A stretch of 64,000 nucleotides of DNA. It comes from Corynespora cassiicola. Taxonomy: Eukaryota > Ascomycota > Dothideomycetes > Pleosporales > Corynesporascaceae. The stretch lies in the NCBI GenBank assembly GCA_022059125.1, contig JAEUWY010000012.1, positions 1,054,001 to 1,118,000 of the forward strand. Direction: 5' to 3'. Every line of letters begins with the position of its first letter. Positions within the stretch are counted from its first letter, which is position 1. A program made the translations under genes and the position numbers. Positions 11,124 to 21,286 of the stretch are shown one piece after another. A model generated the notes under the pieces. The model was given only the letters and a program-made list of their open reading frames with translations, had not been told where the DNA came from and ran no database searches.

Positions 11124-11891
11124 ATGGGAAAGCTCACCATCTATGTCGACTGCGGTTAGTTTCGTCGCTTGCCCTTCGAATATACATCTAAGTACTCACA
11201 AAATCAAGTTTCGCCTTATTCGTGGTTTGGATTCACCAATATTGTAAGATTTCGGCCGCTACTCCAATCACATGGAGTACACGTTGAGATCATGCCGTTC
11301 TTCCTTGGAGGCGCACGTGACAGTGTGGGAAATCCTTACTCCCCCCCTCTACCGGCGAAGGCAGCTTTCGCCAGCCAAGACACAGAAATGACTGCCAGAC
11401 TTCTGGGATTGAGAACCTCTACGCCTGAAGTCTTTCCCATATCATCGTTATTTGTAAATCATCACCGAACCCGATAAATAATCAGCCCTAACTATATACA
11501 GCCAGTTCGGGTAGCAACATGGATCAAAGACCATTATGCCGCCGAGAAGTTCGAGCAAACTTTCCTGGCTTTGGTCTCAGGATACTGGAGCAAAGGGATT
11601 GACATCTCGAAACCAGATGGTGTCGTTCAAGCTCTCAGTCATTTATTTTCCGCTGAAGAGATTAGGGATATTATGAAACAGGCAATGGCGCCTGAGAACA
11701 AAAAGCGGGTTATAGATCTCACAATGAGTGCTGGTGCATTCGGTGCACCATGGATTGTTGCGCTAAATAAACAAGGCGAGAAGAGGTCCTGGTTTGGAAA
11801 TGATCGTTGGGAACAGATATTTTTCCACCTGGGGGTACCCTATAGCCCCCTTCGTATTGTTCCACCCGAGGCAGCGAAAGCCAAAATGTAA
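11124..11891 (+). CDS. Kappa-class glutathione S-transferase / DsbA-like (HCCA isomerase family)
   Basis: Three exons, 11124-11154, 11209-11453 and 11502-11891, with 54- and 48-bp introns (GTTAGT..AAG and GTAAAT..CAG), give 221 residues; an in-frame ATG at 11109 would add five. The start reads LTIYVDCVSPYSWFGF, the usual beta-strand plus SPYSWF active-site region where Ser contacts the glutathione thiol. It continues with FFLGGARDSVGNP and a C-terminal MSAGAFGAPWIVAL (the cis-Pro loop of thioredoxin folds) and WFGNDRWEQ. The family conjugates or isomerises glutathione adducts in mitochondria or peroxisomes. The protein ends in AKM, which fits the PTS1 consensus. Divergently paired with the CoA ligase. 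Confidence 0.88.
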
Positions 11892-12359
11892 AGGCGTACC
11901 AAGTTATCGCCGAGGGATCTCTGCAGCACCTTATCACACGCCTATCAAGATGAAGATGTAAAAGTTTATCTGTGCCAAAGTGCGAATTTAGCCAGTGTAG
12001 GCGAATGCTGGAAACATAGCTGCTTCAACTACCCTTGCCTGACGAACATTGACGTTATAATCATATATATATATATAGACTCTGAGCATTGTTATGAATA
12101 CGAGGGGAGAGAAGGTTGTATTAAGAATATTCAGGATGCTTTCATGAAGAAACTCAATTCCAATCCCAATGTATAATTGGTGGGCCACATGGTTGTGAAT
12201 TCTGCTTCACTCACACATGGAAGCGCTCGCAAAAGCAGCTAGACTTGTCTTTCCTTTTGATACCACTCCAGTATTACAGATCGAATATCTGGAGCAGCTA
12301 TAGATCCCAAGCAAATTCTTTGAATTACAACTACGATCCTGATACGCCGGTTTGATAAA
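11892..12359. other. Intergenic, convergent 3' regions
   Basis: Lies between the converging GST and methyltransferase genes and holds a short TA microsatellite; nothing else recognised. Confidence 0.4.
12063..12077. repeat. TA dinucleotide microsatellite
   Basis: A 15-bp alternating AT/TA run in the downstream region of the GST gene. Confidence 0.7.
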
Positions 12360-13130
12360 CTATATTGCCAGTCCTTTGAACAGAACCATGTTCTTATTTA
12401 CCCTGAAAATGCCATCTTTCCTAATCGCAGATCCCACAACATGGTAGACTATGTCTGCTTGCTCCGCATTCAGTCCTTCCTCCCCTAAACTTCCAAGGTA
12501 GTCGATAACAGGTTGTGTAGTGCCAACCTCAAAAGCCCCTGGAAACCGTTCCTCCGTCACATCAACAAAAACCTTTTCTAGAACCCTTTTTGCGTTCTCT
12601 GCAGTTATTCTCGCTTGATTTCGAATAGTGCTCGGTCGCCCAACCTTTTCTCCAAGGTCCAGTAGTTCATCGAGATGATCCATCCCATTCAGAGCGATCA
12701 CTACCGTCCCTCCAGGCTTCAAAACACGGCGAAACTCTTTCAGCGCAGCCTCTGGTGAGTCCACGTGGTACAACATGTGGTTTGCTACGAGTGTGTCGAA
12801 GCTTGCATCCTCGAATGGTAGGCTCTCGGCGCCAGCTTGTCTGACCTCGGCTCCGGGAATCTTGCGTAGCTCTTCGCACATAGCAGGGGAGAAGTCCGTG
12901 AGCGTCAAACGTGTCGAAGGCGTTACTGTCGTTTCGCGCCATAATTGACCGGTTCCAGCACCGATCTCAAGGATGGAACCTTCTTTTGGTATTCTGTCAC
13001 CCGCCCATGCGAACCAGCCTTGTGAGTGGGTGTTCCAAGTATGGATCGCTAAACGAGCGGCGAGACGGTCGCTGGTGTTTGCGTATTGAGAGACCGCATG
13101 CTTTGAGGGATTGGACGTATCGATTGCCAT
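12360..13130 (-). CDS. Class I SAM-dependent methyltransferase
   Basis: Single-exon gene of 256 residues with ATG at 13130. The Rossmann-type methyltransferase motifs are clear: motif I ILEIGAGTGQ near residue 53, an acidic motif II (LTLTDFSP), ESLPFEDASFDTLVANHMLYHV, and the post-motif LKEFRRVLKPGGTVVIAL. This is the UbiE/Methyltransf_11 layout. The methyl acceptor cannot be deduced; the gene lies in a neighbourhood of oxidoreductases and a CoA ligase, so a small-molecule substrate is likely, but that is inference from context only. Confidence 0.88.
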   Translation of the reverse strand: MAIDTSNPSKHAVSQYANTSDRLAARLAIHTWNTHSQGWFAWAGDRIPKEGSILEIGAGTGQLWRETTVTPSTRLTLTDFSPAMCEELRKIPGAEVRQAGAESLPFEDASFDTLVANHMLYHVDSPEAALKEFRRVLKPGGTVVIALNGMDHLDELLDLGEKVGRPSTIRNQARITAENAKRVLEKVFVDVTEERFPGAFEVGTTQPVIDYLGSLGEEGLNAEQADIVYHVVGSAIRKDGIFRVNKNMVLFKGLAI

Positions 13131-13480
13131 TTTTTTTTTCAGGGCTTGAACTGTAGGGTTTTCTTATTTGAAGGATATGCTAGAGCGCGGAGATGGGAAG
13201 TATTTGTATCAGATCGCGGCAAAACCAGGGGACCTTAACTAGCGGAACCGCTGTAATTGCGTGATTTTGAGGCAATTTCAATTTTTGTGGTAACAGAATC
13301 GGTTTTGATTCGGTACTGCTCATATTTTTATCAAGTTATAGTTCAAAAAGTAGTTCTCGCGTTCTTTTCTGTTGCTGCCAGTTTTGATCAACATCTGTTG
13401 GAAGTAACTGTTTTCTAGCGGGGTTCCAATTAAAAATTCCAAGAAGGGATAACATTTTTTGTGTTTCTATAGGAATAAAA
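13131..13480. other. Intergenic
   Basis: 350-bp AT-rich spacer holding the methyltransferase promoter and the transporter 3' end. A T/A tract directly precedes the methyltransferase ATG. No gene seen. Confidence 0.4.
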
Positions 13481-15290
13481 CTATGTCTTGCCCGCTTCTT
13501 CATCAGGTGTGTCTGTCCTCGCCTCTTCGACGACTTGGTTCAGTTCTCGATCACGCTCATCCAAGTTTCTGAACTTCCACCAAAACAATACTGCTGTCAA
13601 ACCCATGGTTCCAGCAAGAACGCTATACATGATTACCATGTTAGGATCCTTCGCTGCAGGGCTAATAGCCATGCCTATAACGCTTGCCAGTCCTGCTGTT
13701 AATTGCGAAAAAGCCATGACGACTGCCTTCATTTCCTTGGGCGCTTTGCTATAAGCGTACTCAAAAGCTGTCACAAAACCGAATATCTCTCCTATCGCAA
13801 GAAGAAAATAAACGGGTATCTGGACCCATATCGATACATGATTAGGGTCTTTTCCGTTGATGGAGGCCGAGCATTGGAATGGATGCGAATAACATGGACC
13901 CGACGTGTATATGAGGTGTTGTACTACCGCAGCGTATGCCATGGAAAGACCACAAAAGATAAAAGCGGCAGTGAGGCGTGCAATTGGGCCGAATCGTATG
14001 TGATGTTTCGCCAGGAAGGAGTAAAGAGCTTGGATCAATGGTCCGAACAAGATGCAAGCAACTCCTGAAAAGGCTTGAGGTAGATCGTTGGGTATCCCCG
14101 ATAATATCATCGAACCAGCTTGCGAAATGAGATTGTTGTACATCTGGGAGACTACGAGATAGAAGACCAAGAGCGAAAAACTAGAGGCTGTTAGCTGGAA
14201 TCATTGGAATATATGCATTGAGGCTCATCTCACATAACGCGACATGCGACAAGTCCTTTCTTAATTTCCTCAATGAAGCTATCGCTCCAAAAGACTGTTC
14301 TTCCGAAATAAGTCGCTTGGTACGACGGTTTCGCATGTTCAAGCTTAAACCCGCTTCTTGCGGCATATGTCAACGCCATAGTTGCCTGTGGTAAAACATT
14401 GCCTTCAGGTTCAATTTTCACGAGCTTTGGCGCCCATAGTAGGAATAAGACTATTCCAACAACCATTGCAACTGTTGCAAGTAGATAAGCCTGCCAGAAC
14501 CCATACGACTTTTCAATGTATGTTACTGGAATAGAGGACAGACTAGCGATGTTGGTGAACCTATTCATGTTACCGACTGGGTGGACATTTTTTCTATGTT
14601 CTCGGCTTACCAGTAGTATGCATTGTACGCAAATTGTAGTGTTCTTTCCCGACTTACAATAACCAACTTTCCCTTGCGTCTCTCAGTCCTTTCTTTGCCC
14701 GTCTTCAATTGATCCCCCAAAAATGGTACATAAACAGCTTTCACACACCCAGCGCCTGCAGCAATAAAAATCATGCAGATGGATAGCCCTGGAACTCCCG
14801 CATTCGCGTTGAGACCTCTATCCGTACTTGTTCCCACCAAAACGATGCACCCAACGAGATAACATGCCAACCCAGTCATCAAAGTCTTGTACCTTCCTAA
14901 TTTCGTATCGCTCATTACAGCAAATATCATAGGCGTGAGGAAAGAGACCAGGAAAAATGCATTGGAGATATTTGTGGCGGTTGCTTGGCCGAGATTCAGT
15001 GCACCGGGGAGTGGATGTAACCCTCGAGGATTCTGCATATAATTTTGCCATGGTGCTATCAGTCCAAAGTATGTGAAGCGCTCAAATGCTCCAGCCAGAA
15101 TAACAGCCCATGCAGAGAAAGGAATGTGGTCTACCACATGTGGAAGGTTCGAAATCTCGTCCTCGGTGGCAGGGCGCGGGAGCGACGATAATGATTCAGA
15201 GGCGGCAGATTGGATAGCAGCCGAAGTTGGGGTACACGTTGATTTTCTAAGGTAGTCAGATAATGCAGTCAGTTTCACGGATATTTTCAT
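13481..15290 (-). CDS. POT/PTR2-family proton-coupled oligopeptide transporter
   Basis: Three exons, 15290-14611, 14560-14234 and 14180-13481, joined by introns of 50 and 53 bp (GTAAGC..TAG, GTGAGA..TAG), give 568 residues. The ATG at 15290 is the first in the open frame. The N-terminal part has the PTR signature region: FERFTYFGLIAPWQNYMQNP, then LGRYKT, and a central FAYNAYYWFTNIASLSS. The C-terminal exon has the NQM-like segment (VVSQMYNNLISQAGSM) and the late helices with FEYAYSKAPKEMKA. About twelve membrane helices are expected. The family imports di/tripeptides with protons at the plasma membrane; some members carry other nitrogen compounds. Its place among biosynthetic-type genes could mean export or import of a pathway intermediate, but this is only inference. 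Confidence 0.9.
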
Positions 15291-15955
15291 ACTCTTCTTG
15301 CGACATCTCTTCTCCCTGACCCTCAATTGTAGTGGAGTTTCTTCCGACAGTATATCAGCTTCACATTATGCCAAAGATTGTCTGGGGCTGAATTATTGCA
15401 CGAAATACCCCTAAATCGAAAAATACAAAACCAAAAACTTGCTCTCCGACAAGTTTCCCATACCTTCCGCCCACAAACTAGCTGACTGCCCCACCATGGG
15501 GTAGATGCGGCTGACGCTCCGCTCCGCCCTGCGCCATGTGTAAGCTAAGGCGCCAAGCCTCCGTAGAAATTTGCTCAAAGCTTCTCTACGAACCACGTAA
15601 TATCTGCCAAGAGGCTGTAAATTGATTTTTCCTTAACGACCGGTCAAACAACCCGTATTTAGCAATTTGGCTGCAGATTGTGCCATATGACACCGAGGGA
15701 ACGTCTTCCGTTGAGCAAGTTTGAGACTTTCGGAGCTTGAGAAGAATCGGTAGATACTTCTTGGCATACACTGCATTGCAGATCAGAACACGTGCTACAA
15801 TTTATGCAGTGTCACCTTTTGTGGAGGTCTAGAACTTACCTGCTGGATTTGAGTGGAGATTTTTCAAGGGCACTACAAGCAGTTGACCTAGGTAGATCAA
15901 TTGTAGTTTGAAGAGCAAGGATTCGTGGATTGTTCACTGCTCATATCTAGAAATA
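15291..15955. other. Intergenic, 0.66 kb
   Basis: Upstream region of the transporter and downstream region of the ferric reductase. Two roughly 60-codon minus-strand frames lack any supporting feature. No gene seen. Confidence 0.4.
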
Positions 15956-18117
15956 TCACCAGGAAAAAGCTTCTACGTCCAACTCCCAGGTTGCACCTCC
16001 CGTCCTGCCCCGTTTTGCGACTAAGTCTCTAACCGAATCACACAAGCCTCCTGGACCACAAACCACTACACCGATCCTCTTCCAGCCTTCCGTTTCCTCT
16101 CTTTCAAGTAATTCCGCGATGTTTAGTCTCTCTCCTATCCTAACCTCTCGTTCTCGAGCAGCCCTTAGTACTCTTCCCAGATCATCTACTAGCCCTTGCG
16201 CAGAGGCTTTTACACTCCAGTATAGCTTTACATTATGGTGATGTGCAATAAAAGGCAATGTAGCTGTGATTCCGATACCACCTGCGATGAGAATAAGGCG
16301 GTCAGTCCTTAGGACAGTAGAGGTTGAGTTGTTCGGATACGGCCCATCCAGCAGTGTGGCAAGTGAAGCTTGTCTTGTAAGTGCCTTTGTGAGGCCCATA
16401 GATTTTCGGACATAAAGAGAGATTCCGGTCGCATCTGTGCCTCTGATCGGCGCTGTCGTAGAACTCGTCGCCCCAATCTTTTCGATGTCTTCTCCTGAAT
16501 GCTGAGATCCGTTGGAAGACCCCGAGACGGCAATACTGTGCCCCCTCGAGTGAAGCAGGGCTGTTGGAATGATGGAGAATGGATGATTTTCCCATGGTCG
16601 CAGCGGGTTCAGTGTCGGAAAATATGCGTACGTGTGTTTACCCGGCCGCGCATCCCATCGTACGTTCTGGACATCAATCCTCATGATACCGTCCCCAATA
16701 TCCGTGACTTCAGACCGGCAGACGCCATTCTTTAGGATCCGGCCAACGCGAATCAACCGATCAAAGAACCACACTGCGCATGCGGCATAGACCCAGAACT
16801 CGTATCCCCATTTTCTCGTGAACAGAAGCTCAACATGATACCATGAGCCTGCAATGACGAAAACAGCCATGATGATGTGGATTATGAGGAATACTTCGTA
16901 GCTTAGACGACGAAAGAATAGTGTTGAGACGACGACCATGATCACCACAGCAAGTGTGGCGACGATCCCCCAGATCCAGTATGGAGAAACCTGCTCAGTG
17001 GCTAACTCTCCAGTGTCTTTGTAGAGAATGAGCTCCAAGAGAGAGTGCAGGATGACCTGCAATGCGAAGATGCGGGCCACCCATCTATGCAAAAGCATAT
17101 AGGTCGAGTGGCTCCAATTCGTAAGCCAGAGAAGAACATTGTTTCTCCCGGAAAACAGAATGACGAGCGGGGCGAGTGCGAAGGCTAGAACACCAGTTCG
17201 CGCAGATGAATACCCCATGATCTCTTGCCAACGATTGGAAAACCACATGTTGGGCTGATACGAGCGATATCCCGCTGCGGCCAGGACAATGTTCAAGACG
17301 AGAAACATCACGATGTACCAAGTCTGACCTAGGGTAGGCGCGTTGCCCAGTTGAAAGGGTAGGGCTCGCACATGGTATGTTCCAACGATGGAGGGATATA
17401 CGAATCGCGGTTTGAGCTTGTCGATGACTCCTGACATGTAGGGTAGATAGCTAAGGCATGTGAAAAAAATCGGTGTTGCAAAACCGACTACGAGGAGAAC
17501 GATCCTACCCTTGAATTAGCGTTATCCATATCAACGGAAAACCTGAACATACCCATATCGAGAGTGAACAGTTTCTGCGCCTTCGAAGTGGTTCAAAGTT
17601 CCTCGATAGCCTTCCCACGTCTCGGGATTGTACGCTGCTGTAAATTCGAGCATTTCATCTTCGCCCAGCTCTCGCGTAGGCTTCTCCATAACCTCCAACT
17701 CCCTCAATGTCTCCTGGTAGGTCCATTTCGCTTGAACTGCGGCATCGCCTGTGCACTTGTCTGCCCAGTACTTCTCTAGCATCCATGGAGCAACATCTGC
17801 ACATGTAGCGTTGATACAATTCGCTAGTGTTGTGAGCCAAGGTGTATTCCCAGCGCGACATGATGGTGGAGTCGGTCCAGTGCCATGGTTGTGAGCCCCA
17901 GAGGCATGATCATGCGTTGAGCACTCTAGCATGGCACCCTCGAAAGACGATCGACACGCGAAGGCGCAGTTGGGCCTGTACACTTGGTGGTGATTTTAGC
18001 GCGTACAAATTTGCACATGGGTCTCTGGTACTCACTTGAAATGCCATATCCGATGAGAGCATGCGCAGGATTTGTAAATGCGAGAGCCAGAAGGCTCATC
18101 GCAATCGTGTACTTCAT
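15956..18117 (-). CDS. Ferric-chelate reductase (FRE family transmembrane flavocytochrome)
   Basis: Three exons, 18117-18036, 17982-17553 and 17504-15956, with introns GTGAGT..AAG (53 bp) and GTATGT..TAG (48 bp), give 686 residues. A signal peptide (ending near PAHA) precedes an extracellular Cys-rich part with a His-rich stretch (THDHASGAHNHG). Membrane helices follow; paired heme-ligating histidines are seen in LHRWVARIFALQVILHS and HIIMAVFVIAGSWYH. The cytosolic half has the FAD-binding HPFSI motif, a NADPH-site IAGGIGITA and a C-terminal VVCGPGGLCDSV. The enzyme reduces Fe(III) or Cu(II) chelates at the cell surface before uptake. No iron permease or oxidase is next to it. Function is a confident family assignment; the metal preference is not determined. 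Confidence 0.92.
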
Positions 18118-18662
18118 TCTGTATTGAAAGTCAGATGGCCTTTCAAGCGTAACCACGAAGTAAGACCCAAGAACTGATCCACAATTGCGAAAGGTTGTCT
18201 GCCTATTAAACCTTAGCTATTTGCAGGAATGCACTGATAATTAGTCAGGTTGTAATCCACCGGATTGATTGGCTGAAGGCACCAGTAGCCGACGGTGGCA
18301 GACTCTGGCTGTAAACATGCTCAAGTCGCATCCTTGGCACCTGTGGATTAAGCATGAGGCTGGAAAAATGCTCAGCCAAGGCGATGATCTCTCGCGTTCC
18401 GCTGGACCCACAATCTAGACTTTCAAATAGTGCCGCCTAAATTGCTATCATGAAACAAATGCTGGGGATGCGGGGAAGAACAGGCTCAAACTCCCTCACC
18501 TGCATACACAAAATGCCTAAAACACTTTTAGTCTCTGCTTGGCATGAGTAAAAGCATCACCAGGTGTGACAATGGACATTCATGTGTAAAGGTTTCTTGA
18601 GCTGACCTTTGGTGGTATAATGAATTCGAGACAATATTCTCGAATGCGAATGAGTTTTTCCT
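18118..18662. other. Intergenic, 0.55 kb
   Basis: Ferric reductase promoter and ATP-grasp 3' region. No GATA-type iron-regulator site is claimed and no gene is seen. Confidence 0.4.
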
Positions 18663-20555
18663 TTATTCCTCGACTTCATACTTGAAATTTTGCTGGACAA
18701 ACTCAACACGCTCAAGAAGGCTTCTCCTTGAAGCACGATCAATGACCGAAAAGTAAGCGATCCACCACAATTCCGTTGCATCTGGTCCTTCAAGTATGTC
18801 ACCGCCCTTCTTCCTGGTGTAGTAGTCTACAACATGGCTTCCGAAACTTGGGTGTGCGTCCAGAAATTCCTTCGCAGCATCCGCAGATTTCATGATCCCC
18901 GAGCGGTCTTGTTGAATGATCATGAGCGAAAGGTGAAATTGTGGACCTTTTGAAAATGGCTGCGAGAGAGCGCGTAGACGAGGTTTTTCGGAAGCGCCAA
19001 TGGCAAGCAGCATACGCAAGGCGTAATAGTCGACCCCGTAAGCCATCAGCACAGCAACAGTTTCCAAATATCCTGGTGGTCGTGCGTTGATTTCGTGGAG
19101 ATAGACCTGAGGCTGGTCGAAGTCTTCGGCGTTGCCCTTCTTGACCAGGTCGACAATGCCGTTTATCTCAGTGTACTGGGCTCTGGAATTCCGAACGCGA
19201 GCTTCGCAATGGAAAACGCCAGAACGGAACCCTTGTCGAAGAATGCTGTCCCTCATCTGATCACGTATCGCATCCAGCTCATTGGAAGGAAGCCCGGAAG
19301 GCATGACATTCTGGGTTTCCTGGAAATTCGCTTCCGATCCAGCCCCTTGTCGATCTGCAGGACTTGGAAAGTCATCGTTGATGTCGGAAAAGAGCACTTC
19401 TCCATCGATAAGCACTAGGTTAGCATCAACTTCTGGCCCGTCAACATAGGGCTCTACCACAACGGATGTGCTGCGCTTTGCAGACCGGGCGTGGCGATTG
19501 GACGCCTTATAAACGGCAGCCTTCAGTTCATCGGTATTTCTGACTTTGGAAACACAGTCACTACACCAACCAATGATAGGCTTGACGATGAGCGGAAAAC
19601 GCAAGCTGTCGGCGTGGTATTCGAGAAATTTGGCCAACTCATCCGCGTGCTCAAGTACGAAGCTTTCACTCCTCCCCACGTTTTCTAGCAATCTGGTACG
19701 TCCTTTGTCACCAGCGATATCGTAGGCTTCGGGGTTTTCCGTAGGCAACCCAAGGATCTGACATGCTCGAGCAATGGCAGGAAGGCGAACATCGCTAATG
19801 GTAACAATGCCATTGACTTCGTAGGGATATGATTTGACAGCGTCGACAATGCGGCTATCGAGGCCTTCATCTGGAGTTATGTCAACTTGGACAAATTCTT
19901 CACGTAGGTAAGCCCAAGGCGAGTCGGGTGGCTCGAGCCAGTGACCTGGCTCATCAAAGATGACAAGCTGTATGCCAAGTGCTGCAGCAGCTTTGAATGC
20001 GCGCTCAATAGAGTCGATGTCTTCTCTTCCTTGTACCCATACGATTCGACGTCGCGCCAAGCCAGGCACGACCCATGGAATATTTAGCCGGTTGTAAAGT
20101 TCGGCGATGAGGCTGGAGAAGGCGGAGGAAGAGGAGAGCTTGACACCAGCGATTGCTTTTGAGAAAACTCCGATGAACTCTAGATTATCCGTGGGTCGCT
20201 TGACTGGAGAAAGATACTGAAGCGGCGACAGAAATGAACAGATTTGGACAATATCTGGGCAGCCCTCGAGCCTATGTTCGACAAAATCGTTTCGAGTGAC
20301 AAATCCGCTCTTGGAAGGAAAAATGAGCTGAATGGCTGCCACGGCCGGGGCGTCATCATTTAACATCAACCCAGAAGAGAGGAACTTCATGAACGAAGCC
20401 TCTTCCACTTCAACTTCATGGGTAGTGTCGCATGGTAAGGCATTTGGGGGGCATAGTAGTATATTGGTAACCCAAAAATGGTCAGAATCGCTGCGGACCG
20501 GGAAGCTATCCGAATAAACCTCAAGGCATGTGTCAACTGTATGGTAGTCAGGCAA
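18663..20555 (-). CDS. ATP-grasp ligase (carnosine-synthase-like), 5' end unresolved
   Basis: An open frame of 630 codons ends at 18663. The N-terminal part is an accessory region with RRRIVWVQGRED and FDEPGHWLEPPDSPWAYLRE. The ATP-grasp core follows: YDIAGDKGRTRLLE (start of the fold), FPLIVKPIIGWCSDCV (ATP-binding Lys), VVEPYVDGPEVDANLV, and metal-binding residues in YLHEINARPPGY. Such enzymes couple a carboxylate to an amine through an acyl phosphate, as in carnosine synthase and dapdiamide synthase. The frame begins just after a TTTAG that could be a splice acceptor, and its first codon is TTG; the first internal ATG is at 20390, which would omit conserved-looking sequence. A short upstream exon is therefore likely but not identified. 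It is divergent from the CysK-rhodanese gene. Confidence 0.85.
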   Translation of the reverse strand: MPDYHTVDTCLEVYSDSFPVRSDSDHFWVTNILLCPPNALPCDTTHEVEVEEASFMKFLSSGLMLNDDAPAVAAIQLIFPSKSGFVTRNDFVEHRLEGCPDIVQICSFLSPLQYLSPVKRPTDNLEFIGVFSKAIAGVKLSSSSAFSSLIAELYNRLNIPWVVPGLARRRIVWVQGREDIDSIERAFKAAAALGIQLVIFDEPGHWLEPPDSPWAYLREEFVQVDITPDEGLDSRIVDAVKSYPYEVNGIVTISDVRLPAIARACQILGLPTENPEAYDIAGDKGRTRLLENVGRSESFVLEHADELAKFLEYHADSLRFPLIVKPIIGWCSDCVSKVRNTDELKAAVYKASNRHARSAKRSTSVVVEPYVDGPEVDANLVLIDGEVLFSDINDDFPSPADRQGAGSEANFQETQNVMPSGLPSNELDAIRDQMRDSILRQGFRSGVFHCEARVRNSRAQYTEINGIVDLVKKGNAEDFDQPQVYLHEINARPPGYLETVAVLMAYGVDYYALRMLLAIGASEKPRLRALSQPFSKGPQFHLSLMIIQQDRSGIMKSADAAKEFLDAHPSFGSHVVDYYTRKKGGDILEGPDATELWWIAYFSVIDRASRRSLLERVEFVQQNFKYEVEE

Positions 20556-21286
20556 CTAAAGTACCTTAGGGGAACTCCGAGGAAGATACCATATTGGTGA
20601 AGATGTCTGATCCTCAGTCGAGATCTTTGGCTTGTTTTGGCGATCATGATCTGAAACTGTCAGGCACAGTGACTATCTGGATTGCAAAACAACTTGGAAT
20701 CGATATGTGAATAGTCGAAATGTCTCAAGAATAGAGGAGATTTTAGCATTGCGCCGACTGGTCTGGGCATGTACTGGGCTGATATGGATTACAAGGTATG
20801 TAGCTTGAATATCGATTTGTGCTCAACATTGAAAGTCCCGGTCCAATAGGCGATCAGTGGAGTACAATAGAGAGGAAAAGGCGTTTTTTTCTGGGTTACT
20901 CGGGGAGTAACTAAGCTCAGATGGTCTAACGTCCGAGATTGATCATGGGTGAGCGCAAGTTTGAGGCAATAACGTGAGAATGTGGCTTCTACCTGGAAGA
21001 CAACTTCTGAATCCATCTCCCGCGCGGCACAAGTGATCATCATACCGGAAAAGAGGCTTTCCCTAGCAAAATTCAGGTGCCAGGTATAGTGCCACCGAGG
21101 AGGTAATCTTGCTCACAGAGATAAAGGCGGTTTTTGAGCCGAGAAAGTTAGGAACATATGGCGCCACAATATGGATTTGGTGGATGTTGAAGAAGTCATA
21201 ACACCAGCTTTCCGGGTCCGCATCGTTGTTAACAGGATTCCTCATCTACATGCTATTAGCGTCTCGCTAGTCGACAATCATCAAGC
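20556..21286. promoter_or_regulatory. Divergent intergenic region of ATP-grasp and CysK-rhodanese genes
   Basis: 0.73 kb between the two oppositely oriented genes. It probably holds both promoters and may hold the missing first exon of the ATP-grasp gene. Specific sites cannot be assigned. Confidence 0.45.
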
